Positions 1 to 7,721 of a stretch of 64,000 nt of DNA are shown here, piece after piece. Position 1 is the stretch's first letter, and each line of letters begins with the position of its first letter. The translations under genes and the position numbers were made by a program. The stretch is from Notoacmeibacter ruber (GTDB lineage: Bacteria; Pseudomonadota; Alphaproteobacteria; Rhizobiales; Rhizobiaceae). The notes under the pieces are model-generated. The model was given only the letters and a program-made list of their open reading frames with translations. It searched no databases and was not told where the DNA came from. The stretch spans positions 62,001-126,000 of the forward strand of contig NZ_RCWN01000002.1 of assembly GCF_003668555.1 (NCBI RefSeq), written 5' to 3'.

Positions 1-1
1 C

Positions 2-469
2 GACGTTTCCACCGATCTTTTGTTCTCAACACCGGCCTCCACCGGCAACGCCGCGCCGAAAGTCGCCGGCTCCGGAACCGACCCCAACGCCTATAAGGTT
101 GTGAGCGTGCGACTGCGCGCGGCCGAATATGAATGTCTGTCGCTTCAGGCAAAGGCACTCGGCCTGTCGAACAATATGGCGATGCGCGTTGCCGCAAGGC
201 GGATCGGCGGCTTTCTCGAAACGGACGAACAGACACGCCAATTGCTGCAGGATATCACCGACCAGATCGGCGACATCGCCCGCGCTCTGAATGACATCGA
301 CAATGTTTGTCGCAAACACGGCAAAACTGATCTGAACCGCCTGGCGACGCTTAGGGCCGCTTTCGGCCACGAATTCGTGCAGCTCGATGCGCTGCTCCGC
401 TCAATTCTGAACCTGTCGCGCCGCCGCGTGGATGGCCGATTGATGCTGCAAAAGGCGATGCTCGGATGA
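2..469 (+). CDS. virD1: VirD1-like relaxosome accessory protein (5' end may lie outside window)
   Basis: VirD1 works with VirD2 at the T-DNA border or oriT, helping the relaxase to cut one strand. The product is about 150 residues, matching the 147 of Agrobacterium VirD1 as I recall it. The central stretch (LGLSNNMAMRVAARRIGGFL, then EFVQLDALLRSILNLSRRR) is the VirD1/MobC-type core. The first start in the window is a TTG at 20, but the frame is open to base 2, so the true start and any upstream nick site may lie before the window. virD2 follows 50 bp downstream, the same order as in Ti plasmids. Family identity is strong; the start is uncertain. Confidence 0.88.
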   Translation, partial: DVSTDLLFSTPASTGNAAPKVAGSGTDPNAYKVVSVRLRAAEYECLSLQAKALGLSNNMAMRVAARRIGGFLETDEQTRQLLQDITDQIGDIARALNDIDNVCRKHGKTDLNRLATLRAAFGHEFVQLDALLRSILNLSRRRVDGRLMLQKAMLG

Positions 470-519
470 ACCGGCATGCCCTCATATCTCAGGCCATAGA
501 ACCGGGAGGCTAAATCCCA

Positions 520-2298
520 ATGCCGCAAGCGATCGTAAGGGTCGTGCCCAATGGAGGGGCGAAGACGGCAGGGCAAATCAAAGACCAATGGAACTATCTG
601 ACGCAGTATGGCGCAGTCGATCTACAGTGCTCGGATCGCCATCAGGGCGTGACCGTTCCGCGCAACCGCTTTGCCGCTGACGCGGCGAGCTGGGAAGCGC
701 AGACAGGCAACGAGCATGATCCGCATCGCGCGGGGCAGGATCTGACGACCCATCTTGTCGTCAGTTTCGCCCCACCCGATGACCCGGACGATCCGGTTCA
801 GATGGAAATCTATCGCCAGCGCGCATTCGCCGCGGCGAGGGGCTGGGCGAACCGTATGTTCGGTCCCCAGCAGGACAGCCACGCCAATGAATACGACTAT
901 CGGACCGCCTTTCACACAAACAAGCCACACCCGCACCTTCATATAACCGTCAATAGGCGCTCGACCCACGGCGACTGGCTGAAGATCTCGAAGCGGGATG
1001 CATGGTTCAATTACGATAACATGCGGAAGGTTCTGGTCGACGCGGCCTTTGATTGCGGGATCGAGTTGGAAGCGACCTCGCGGGCCGAACGCGGCATCCA
1101 TGAACGGCCGATGACTTATGCCGAATATCGCCGTCAGGAGCGGACGATCATGCAGCGGCCTATTACGTTGGAAGAGCACAACCGCCTCGAAGCCGAACGC
1201 CGGGCAGCCCAAGGGGATGCCCGCAACAGGGTCGGCATGGATCCGGGTGACGAAGACACACTCGAGGACGCCATGCAGGATGCCGGCGCCTACACACCCC
1301 TCCCAGACGTGAACGAGAATGGTGGAGAAGGGCCTGCCAATGCGCCGCCACGACGCGGCCGGACCGACGAACGCACCGCCGAGGATCTCCAGCGCGGTTG
1401 TACACCTCCTCCAGCCCATGAAGCAGACCAGGATGACGGCGGCGGACTTCCGCCTGGCGACGATCACGATGACGGCCATAACGCTGGAGGTGGCGGGTCC
1501 GACGGCAGCAGCGACAATGACGATCACGGCAATCCGCCACCGCCCCGTCCGCGGCGGCGCAGACGCCCCAGCTTCGACAGCCTCTACAACGTCACCGACG
1601 AGGAAGATGGCAATGATGATCTCGACGTCGGCGGTTCCGAGATGTCGCAGCAAAGAGAGAGCGTAAACGACGGCGACCGCAGACAGCAGGAGCGTTCTGT
1701 GAGCCGGAATGCAGAGCCAGCAACCGGTCCATCCTGGCAGTTTCGAGACACCGAAGCCCGTCGCAAGCGCCGGGCGGCAGAGAATGAAGATAAAAATCAG
1801 CCTAAAGCCAAGCGCGTGCGCACTGGCGGCCGGGTCGAAGCGGCCGAGGCTGGCCCCAGCAACGCACCGGTCAGTGATCCGCCCGCACCGGATAGTCATT
1901 CCGTCCCGCAGACGGAAACCGGCGGCGCGCAACGGAAGCGTGGCAAAGGAATTGGCGACGGCAACGCGTCAGGCCATCCCGTAGAGATGAGCGCTGCAGA
2001 GGTTCGGCAGGAACGCCGCATTGCCACGCCGAAATCGCGACGGGGTGGCAATCACCCCATGGAGTTGCGCGATATCGAACGTCCGCAAAAGCGAAAAGCT
2101 GGCAAGGATGAACTCCAGGCTCAGCAGCCGGCCAAGCGTGCACGCCGAAACGCACAGGATGGTGACGCAGCAGCCGATCCGAGCAGGCAACCACAGCCGG
2201 AGCGGGAAGGCACCCACCAGATGGACCTGCGCGACACCAAAGCCCGTCGCGAACACCGGGACAAAACGCGAGACGATGGCGGACATCGCGAGCGCTGA
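520..2298 (+). CDS. virD2: VirD2-type relaxase with extended basic C-terminal tail
   Basis: Relaxase that nicks the transferred strand and stays covalently bound to its 5' end. The N-terminal 230 residues follow Agrobacterium VirD2 closely from memory: IVRVVPNGGAKTAGQI (5-20), the likely catalytic Tyr in QWNYL (Tyr26), the three-histidine metal site HPHLH (137-141) followed by VNRR, GDWLKISKR (151-159), and TSRAERGIHERPMTYAEYRR (186-205). The protein is 592 residues against about 450 for the classical form. The extra length is an acidic/Gly-rich linker (about 300-370) and a tail from 405 with four copies of a motif like MELRD-x-E-x-R and basic clusters RRKRR (414-418), KAKRVR (429-434), KRK (524-526) and KRARR (539-543), resembling bipartite nuclear localisation signals. 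It ends RDDGGHRER, near the RDDGRGG end of VirD2. Confidence 0.95.
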   Translation: MPQAIVRVVPNGGAKTAGQIKDQWNYLTQYGAVDLQCSDRHQGVTVPRNRFAADAASWEAQTGNEHDPHRAGQDLTTHLVVSFAPPDDPDDPVQMEIYRQRAFAAARGWANRMFGPQQDSHANEYDYRTAFHTNKPHPHLHITVNRRSTHGDWLKISKRDAWFNYDNMRKVLVDAAFDCGIELEATSRAERGIHERPMTYAEYRRQERTIMQRPITLEEHNRLEAERRAAQGDARNRVGMDPGDEDTLEDAMQDAGAYTPLPDVNENGGEGPANAPPRRGRTDERTAEDLQRGCTPPPAHEADQDDGGGLPPGDDHDDGHNAGGGGSDGSSDNDDHGNPPPPRPRRRRRPSFDSLYNVTDEEDGNDDLDVGGSEMSQQRESVNDGDRRQQERSVSRNAEPATGPSWQFRDTEARRKRRAAENEDKNQPKAKRVRTGGRVEAAEAGPSNAPVSDPPAPDSHSVPQTETGGAQRKRGKGIGDGNASGHPVEMSAAEVRQERRIATPKSRRGGNHPMELRDIERPQKRKAGKDELQAQQPAKRARRNAQDGDAAADPSRQPQPEREGTHQMDLRDTKARREHRDKTRDDGGHRER

Positions 2299-2344
2299 GC
2301 GACCGTTTCAACTCAACGACCAAAGCAGAAGAGGACGAGACACA

Positions 2345-2578
2345 ATGTATAAAACTGAGACAAACGGCAGGCCCATTAAACGAACGCCCGGCCCGGTCGA
2401 ACTTCCTTTGGCGGCATACGAGTGCATCCAGCCATTTTCGAACAGCGACCTCCAGCACAGTCCGAATATCGACGCTGTTGATGCGGCATCGGCTGAGCTC
2501 GAATGGATGGCGCCGACACCGGGGCCCGCCGAACGCTTATTCGGCGACGGCGGCAAACGGAACATTCGCACCTCCTGA
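2345..2578 (+). CDS. Hypothetical 77-aa protein between virD2 and the VirE1-like gene
   Basis: I do not recognise this product. The ATG at 2345 follows a purine-rich GAGGACGAG and lies 46 bp after the virD2 stop; the same frame is open far upstream inside virD2, but there it is only a shadow. The protein has a Pro-rich middle (TPGPVELPL) and a second TPGPAERLF element near the end, with an acidic stretch (NIDAVDAASAELEW) between. It ends GGKRNIRTS. Small size and position beside a VirE1-like gene suggest another secretion chaperone or a small substrate, but nothing in the sequence proves either. Confidence 0.55.
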   Translation: MYKTETNGRPIKRTPGPVELPLAAYECIQPFSNSDLQHSPNIDAVDAASAELEWMAPTPGPAERLFGDGGKRNIRTS

Positions 2579-2626
2579 TCGGCCGAACAGCAAACCCCAA
2601 TCAAATGCAACGAGAAGGCTTCTCTC

Positions 2627-2854
2627 ATGACAGACCAGACAAAACACAATGCCGCCGCTCTCAAGGACCTGGCTCAGCCTCAGCCTGTCAGTCACGGATT
2701 GCGCAAGGTCGCCGCTCAAAGGCCGCCAGAACCGACCAACGACTGGAGCGATTACGGCCCGACATTACGAGCCATAATCGATGAGGACATCTCCACCGCA
2801 CTGGCCGAGTACGAGGCTTGGCTCGAGGCCGGCGAGATCTCTCCCAACCCATAG
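2627..2854 (+). CDS. VirE1-like small acidic chaperone candidate (75 aa)
   Basis: Short protein directly upstream (45 bp) of the VirE2-like gene at 2900, which is the position and size of VirE1, the chaperone that keeps VirE2 soluble and unable to bind DNA before export. The C-terminal half is acidic and predicted helical: AIIDEDISTALAEYEAWLEA, with hydrophobic residues spaced as in an amphipathic helix. The N-terminal half is polar and Pro/Gln-rich. The RBS is GAGAAGG, a few bases before ATG. The assignment rests on position, length and composition, not on a motif; VirE1 proteins are too short and divergent for more. Confidence 0.55.
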   Translation: MTDQTKHNAAALKDLAQPQPVSHGLRKVAAQRPPEPTNDWSDYGPTLRAIIDEDISTALAEYEAWLEAGEISPNP

Positions 2855-2899
2855 AAGAATTTCAAAGACCTTTTCTAATATTTATTTACAGGTGATATT

Positions 2900-4477
2900 A
2901 TGGCTCCAGATGATGAAATGTACGATAGCGAAGAATATGGTCCTTCGGCACAGCTTCAGAGCGAGAATAATCTCGGTCGGCGAAACAGCATCGCTTCCAT
3001 CGGTTCCGAAAATGGTGATATGTTCGATGGTGAAGAATACGACCCTGCATCACCGCTTCAGTACGAATCTGATCTTGCTGAACAAAACAGCGCTGCTTCC
3101 AACATCTCCGACGATGATGGGATCGACTTAGGCGATCTCGATGAGGCACTGGAAGCGGCCAATGCGGAAACGTCCTCCCGGTCCCACCTCTATGACAATC
3201 AATGGGTGGCGGACCCCATGGCGAAAGATGACGACTTTCGCGTGAGGCTCATTCCCCGTAGCGAAGTGAGCGCCGACATCGATCTCAGCAAGGAATGCGT
3301 TCTGCTGCCCGATGAAGGCAAAATGAGCAAAAGCTTCGTCACAAAAGGCGTGGCCTATGAACAGGCAACGCGCGAAGCCAAGGAGCTTGACGCCGATCTC
3401 AAGAAACTTTGGGAAGGAAAGATGGAGGCCGCCGATCTCTCGCCACGTTCGATGAGCGGGATCGACCATAATAATAGTGCTCCAGTCTACGAAACGCCCA
3501 ATGGTCCTCAGCAACAAGCCTCGAACTGGAAGAATCCGAGGCAGAATGGCAAATATCTGCCAAAGCTCATCTATCGTGACCAAGACGGGCAAGTCTGGGC
3601 CAGCCACGGCAAGAAGGACCAGGATCTGGCTGGCAAATCGCTGGATGACATACGTGCGCAGAAGAGCGCCGATATCTGGGTGGTTTCGGAGCGAGGCCAG
3701 CCCCAACATGTCGACGATCTAGCGAAGGAATACGGAGCTAATTACGCCAAAACGCGGGTCGGTTTGCAAACCGGTGCTGTGCGTGAAAGACCGCTGCCGG
3801 ATGTGACACTTCAGATACCTTCAAAGGTCGGTGACAAGGTCTACTACGCCGCAAAACGAATTGACGCCGCACCTTTCATCAATGGCAAACATGCAAACCA
3901 CGCCATCGGCCATGCGCTGAGAAACGGCTCACTTGGCGAAAAAGGCACAGGCACGGAAAACGTCCGCCTGTACGTGTCCAACTCGGCGCGGGACAGCAAT
4001 TGGACGCCGTCCTATCTCAAAGACAAGCAACCGGCCCGCTACAAAGAAATCGATGCGAAGTTCAGCGGTGTTTTGTCGAAAAAACTTTTTGAGAAGGATC
4101 ACGTTCAAGCCAGCGAGTTGTCATCCAAAGAACGCGACAAGCTTTTCGTTGTCGATCCGGACGGCAAGGAATCGACGGCGCAGGTCAACCATGAACGCGT
4201 CGAAGGTTTGAATGGTCGTAAGCTGACGGAGGTCTACACGCCGGACCGGATACAGGTTCCGTCCGGTAAATATGGCGCGACCACCTCTCTGGACAAACTG
4301 ATGGACAGCAAGGACCGGGCGATCAGCCAGCATATTGCCAATGTCGCGGGTGTGGAGGCGCGGGAAGGCGCCGCAAAGCACAATAATATTCGTGACATAC
4401 AGCGCCCCGGAAAAGACGCGGCGAGAAAGGTCGGGCTCGATGAGCGCTCAAGGGAATCCAGCGTCGTCAGCGTGTAA
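2900..4477 (+). CDS. VirE2-like protein, 525 aa (candidate ssDNA-binding secreted effector)
   Basis: VirE2 coats transferred single-stranded DNA in the recipient cell; it is about 530 residues, as is this protein. Against remembered VirE2 I see LQTGAVRERPLPDVTLQIP (289-307) opposite the VirE2 stretch LQAGSLLPDIMIKTP, followed by VYYAAKR (314-320) opposite VYRF. Two copies of a DG module are present: LIYRDQDGQVW with GKSLDDI (223-251), and LFVVDPDGK with GRKLTEVYTPDRIQVPSG (415-456). Residues 1-80 are acidic and disordered, with two copies of a 35-residue repeat (MYDSEEYGP at 7, MFDGEEYDP at 41). The C-terminus GLDERSRESSVVSV resembles the Arg-containing secretion tail of VirE2. It directly follows the VirE1-like gene. 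The homology is my own alignment by eye. Confidence 0.65.
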   Translation: MAPDDEMYDSEEYGPSAQLQSENNLGRRNSIASIGSENGDMFDGEEYDPASPLQYESDLAEQNSAASNISDDDGIDLGDLDEALEAANAETSSRSHLYDNQWVADPMAKDDDFRVRLIPRSEVSADIDLSKECVLLPDEGKMSKSFVTKGVAYEQATREAKELDADLKKLWEGKMEAADLSPRSMSGIDHNNSAPVYETPNGPQQQASNWKNPRQNGKYLPKLIYRDQDGQVWASHGKKDQDLAGKSLDDIRAQKSADIWVVSERGQPQHVDDLAKEYGANYAKTRVGLQTGAVRERPLPDVTLQIPSKVGDKVYYAAKRIDAAPFINGKHANHAIGHALRNGSLGEKGTGTENVRLYVSNSARDSNWTPSYLKDKQPARYKEIDAKFSGVLSKKLFEKDHVQASELSSKERDKLFVVDPDGKESTAQVNHERVEGLNGRKLTEVYTPDRIQVPSGKYGATTSLDKLMDSKDRAISQHIANVAGVEAREGAAKHNNIRDIQRPGKDAARKVGLDERSRESSVVSV

Positions 4478-4598
4478 CGGCAACAAGATGCTCTCCAACA
4501 GTTGAGCCAGAGCGTGAACGGGACGGCGGTATCGGAAGTGGAAGGTTCGCTCCTCGCTTTCAGCTCTCCCGTTCATCGAACCAGAGAAGGAATTTCCG

Positions 4599-7088
4599 AT
4601 GGTCGAGCTCAAATCCAGACCCGCGCGGTACAAATCCAGCACCGACCGACGTGCCAGCACGGTGAGTGCTATGATCGACGCGCGAACGCAGCAGGTTACA
4701 AGAAACGCTTCGCGCGATTTCGAACAATACGCGGCGATGGCCGACCCGGACTATTTCAATAGCCCGATCGAGCTCAAAACGCAGCGATCAGGACTTTCCC
4801 GCCGAATAAGCCGCGAAGCTTCCTTCGACAAAAAGGGCAACCTCAATCTGACCGAGCGACACGGGTCCACGGAAACCAGGCTGTTCATCGCCAGCAGCCC
4901 ATTGTCCGAAGACGATTGTAAGCGTCAGAAGATCGACCCATCTCACGCCGGAAAGATCGAGATGGCGCTGGATGTCAGCGATCGCCACGGCTACAGCCAG
5001 CGCACTTTTCTCGTCGATCCGAACAATCCAGAGGATCGAACGCTGTATTCCCTCAAACAGGGCGACTATAGCGACCGCTATTCCGAGGAATGGCAACAAG
5101 ACGAGAACGGAATATTTCAGGAGCAATCGTTCCGTAGTGGCAACTATTCGCGCGAACTCGGACGGCAAAATTCAGACGGCTCGCGCGACCTTTACGTCGT
5201 CAACGGACGGAAACAGTCGCTCTACCGCATCGAAGAAGATGGCCGCGTCACGCCGCAGATGCGCAGCACATCGACGTTCTCAAAAAACATCAGAATGGTC
5301 GAAGGAAGCGGCGAGACGCGCTCCCGGACGGATATTTCTCATTTGCGCGGCCTTTACCGAAAATCCTACGAGTCGCAGCTCGATGATCATGGCCATCGCA
5401 TGGATAAGACACATACCGGTCGCCGCGTGGGGCTCTATGAAAGCAAATACAGGCTGGATCCAGATGGCCAGCTACGCTCGAGAAAGCGCTCTTTCGGTTT
5501 CCTTGCAAGCAGGACCGTCAATTATGAGGGCGGCGGAAATACCAAAGACGTAAAGGTCAAAGTCCTGGGCGTTAAGGTCCGCGATAGCCAAAGAGGCCGC
5601 GATAACGGCCGGGCATTCGACGACGGATGGAATTTCAGAAGCCCGACGAGATCGTCCAGCCTTTCCAGCCAGACGCTCGGGCGAAATTCCTTTCCTCACG
5701 CCTCCTTGGCGGAGCGAAGGGTAAATTCGCTTGCATCGAACCGTTCAAATTTTTCGTCGACCTCGCGCCGAACGTTCAGAGTGCCACCGCCGCGTGACGG
5801 AGCGGCCGAGCTACCAACAGGCCGACCGACCGGACTTCGTCATTCGCGCATTCCCGTCCTTAAAAGACAGGATTTCAGTGCGGCCTACTCGGCCGATCAC
5901 CAAAGAACCGGTTTTAAGGAATCCGTGTCTCCCGAGGTTCAGAAAGGCGACGATCATGGTGCCCGGCCAAAGGCCACAGAAGACGAACTTGAGAAAATGC
6001 TGCCGCGTCAGCGTGATGCATACGCGCCGTCCCCCCAAGACACATCGCTCGACCACATAAATTCTCTGCTTCGAGCCAAAGGACTGCCCGAAGTCTCGCC
6101 GCAAACCACGGCTCGACTTAATGGTCCGGCGGGAGCGCCCACATATGCGCCCCACGACCCCCCGGTCCTTCCACGGCGCGGCCCGACCGAGCGGCCCCCG
6201 GAGAGGCCGCCCAAACTGATAGACACGCAATCGCGCGAGCCTTCTTCATTCGCGCCTGCCTACGCCCGCGTCGAAAATAATGTCTACCGCGACACCAGGT
6301 TGATCGAGAAGGAGCAGCCGAACAGCGATTTCATAAAGAAGATGAAAGCGGGCGACGCGTCTGTCGACATCGCCTTCAGCAACAAGAACGGCAATCTACT
6401 GATGACTGCCAGCTATATGGAGAGCAAGGAGACGCTGAAACCGGTTCTGGACGAGAGGACCAAGGAGGCGGGGATCGACAGGTCTGTCGGCCAACGCACT
6501 TTCAAAGGGAAGAAGCCCGAAATCCTCATCGATACACGAGACGGACGTCTTCTCGGACAGGATCATCCGGAAATCGTTGCGGCGCGTGGCGACAAATCCC
6601 TTGTCGAAGCGTTCGGAGAGAAGCGAGTGCTCGTTCAGCGCGGGGCGATCAGATCGATCGCTAACGGCGCGCTCGAAAAACAGGACGGCGAGAAAGACGC
6701 GGCGCGAACCTTCAAACAGACGATCCGGGAAGCGGTCAACCGACCGGGAACCGCTGCCGTCGCGCGAGACGAGAAATCTGCGGATAGGGATGTCGCTCGC
6801 GGCAGAAAAGCCGATCCCGGAAGAGCGGCCAAAAACGAAACGCCAAAAGCGCCGGAAGTCGACTTGACCGCCGAAGAATTGGACTTTCTCGGATCCGGCT
6901 CTTCAAATTCGGACCAAGCCAGGAGGGACGGTGGAACGACCGGTCGTGATAAGGACGGCTATGTGTCCGACAGCGACGATGACGGACCGGTTGAAGACAC
7001 GCCACGGCCGGGCCGTGGCAAGGCGTTGCCCACCCAGATTGCCAACGACACGACACTGGATGCGCGTCCGCAGCGCGGGCGCGCGTAG
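4599..7088 (+). CDS. Putative VirB/D4-secreted effector with VirE2-like C-terminal module (829 aa)
   Basis: The N-terminal 320 residues are rich in Arg, Ser and Tyr and form a repetitive, probably beta-rich region with recurring G-x-Y/DG turns (DLYVVNGRKQSLYRIEEDG, YRLDPDGQLRSRKR). A Ser/Pro-rich linker follows (345-550). Residues 573-682 hold a module also seen in the neighbours: PNSDFIKKMKAGD resembles PNSPWAQALKKGE of remembered VirE2, and ILIDTRDGRLLGQDHPEIV plus KSLVEAFGEKRVLVQRG matches a segment of the 774-aa protein at 649-690. The tail is acidic (YVSDSDDDGPVED) and then basic, ending ARPQRGRA. ATG 4599 follows AAGGAA. The size is close to VirD5, but I see no basis for calling it that. 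Confidence 0.6.
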   Translation: MVELKSRPARYKSSTDRRASTVSAMIDARTQQVTRNASRDFEQYAAMADPDYFNSPIELKTQRSGLSRRISREASFDKKGNLNLTERHGSTETRLFIASSPLSEDDCKRQKIDPSHAGKIEMALDVSDRHGYSQRTFLVDPNNPEDRTLYSLKQGDYSDRYSEEWQQDENGIFQEQSFRSGNYSRELGRQNSDGSRDLYVVNGRKQSLYRIEEDGRVTPQMRSTSTFSKNIRMVEGSGETRSRTDISHLRGLYRKSYESQLDDHGHRMDKTHTGRRVGLYESKYRLDPDGQLRSRKRSFGFLASRTVNYEGGGNTKDVKVKVLGVKVRDSQRGRDNGRAFDDGWNFRSPTRSSSLSSQTLGRNSFPHASLAERRVNSLASNRSNFSSTSRRTFRVPPPRDGAAELPTGRPTGLRHSRIPVLKRQDFSAAYSADHQRTGFKESVSPEVQKGDDHGARPKATEDELEKMLPRQRDAYAPSPQDTSLDHINSLLRAKGLPEVSPQTTARLNGPAGAPTYAPHDPPVLPRRGPTERPPERPPKLIDTQSREPSSFAPAYARVENNVYRDTRLIEKEQPNSDFIKKMKAGDASVDIAFSNKNGNLLMTASYMESKETLKPVLDERTKEAGIDRSVGQRTFKGKKPEILIDTRDGRLLGQDHPEIVAARGDKSLVEAFGEKRVLVQRGAIRSIANGALEKQDGEKDAARTFKQTIREAVNRPGTAAVARDEKSADRDVARGRKADPGRAAKNETPKAPEVDLTAEELDFLGSGSSNSDQARRDGGTTGRDKDGYVSDSDDDGPVEDTPRPGRGKALPTQIANDTTLDARPQRGRA

Positions 7089-7105
7089 AAGTTGGCGGCT
7101 GAGAG

Positions 7106-7708
7106 ATGCTGAGAACCGCGCTAAACTATGCCGGTGCTGTCACGCCGCCGCCGCCCATGCCGCCTTCGGTTCGGCGTGGTGCGATCAGGGTGCGTCGGTT
7201 AGGCGAAACCGCTGTGGCCGCCGGATCAAACACGACCCGGACACGGGCGGCAGGAGCCATATCTCCATCTCAACCGAAACAGCCGATCAAGCCCCGGCCG
7301 CCAATTAAGCCACGCCGTCTGCCTCGACCGGGCACGGTGCGCACGCTCCAGCAGCAGATGGAGCAGCGGCGACAGGCCGGCCTGTTTACGGCCAGCCGTT
7401 TGCTGCGGGAAGGGCGCGACAACGATCGCACCACCGGTTTCGCCCGAGGAGGCGCTTCGCTCGAGGATCATCGGCCGCGTGGCGGCGAACAGCCGCCGGT
7501 CAAGCAGCTAAAGGAGCGTGCAGAGGAACGCCGTTCGACGCATCAAAACGCCCTCGAAGGCGGACCATCGACCGAGCGCCAGGCCACCCAACCAACCGCC
7601 ACGCGCCGAGAGCACAGCCGACCGGATCTGAACGATCATGAGAGGTCTCCGTCCGACATCGCGCGCGATCGCGGCCTCGACGAGCGCTCACGCACCCATG
7701 TTCGGTAA
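7106..7708 (+). CDS. Small basic Pro/Arg-rich protein with secretion-type tail (200 aa)
   Basis: Not a recognised family. The protein is strongly basic and Pro-rich, with a KP/RP repeat region (PKQPIKPRPPIKPRRLPRPG, about 74-93) and a likely helix rich in Gln and Arg (LQQQMEQRRQ). The C-terminus reads ARDRGLDERSRTHVR; the GLDERSR element is identical to the one near the C-terminus of the 525-aa VirE2-like protein, which supports a shared export signal. It starts 17 bp after the previous stop and ends 13 bp before the next start, so it is translated within the same operon. Probably a translocated protein or DNA-compacting partner; this is inference. Confidence 0.55.
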   Translation: MLRTALNYAGAVTPPPPMPPSVRRGAIRVRRLGETAVAAGSNTTRTRAAGAISPSQPKQPIKPRPPIKPRRLPRPGTVRTLQQQMEQRRQAGLFTASRLLREGRDNDRTTGFARGGASLEDHRPRGGEQPPVKQLKERAEERRSTHQNALEGGPSTERQATQPTATRREHSRPDLNDHERSPSDIARDRGLDERSRTHVR

Positions 7709-7721
7709 AAGGACGCGCAAT

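Noticed and set aside
244..262. GCAGGATATCACC resembling a border core
   Set aside because: It encodes the conserved LLQDIT part of VirD1 and lacks the right half of the border.
622..1932. 436-codon antisense frame over virD2
   Set aside because: A shadow of the GC-rich relaxase gene; the sense strand has clear VirD2 homology.
4599..7088. Calling the 829-aa protein VirD5 because of its length
   Set aside because: Length alone is not evidence; the recognisable part resembles VirE2 and the neighbouring effectors.
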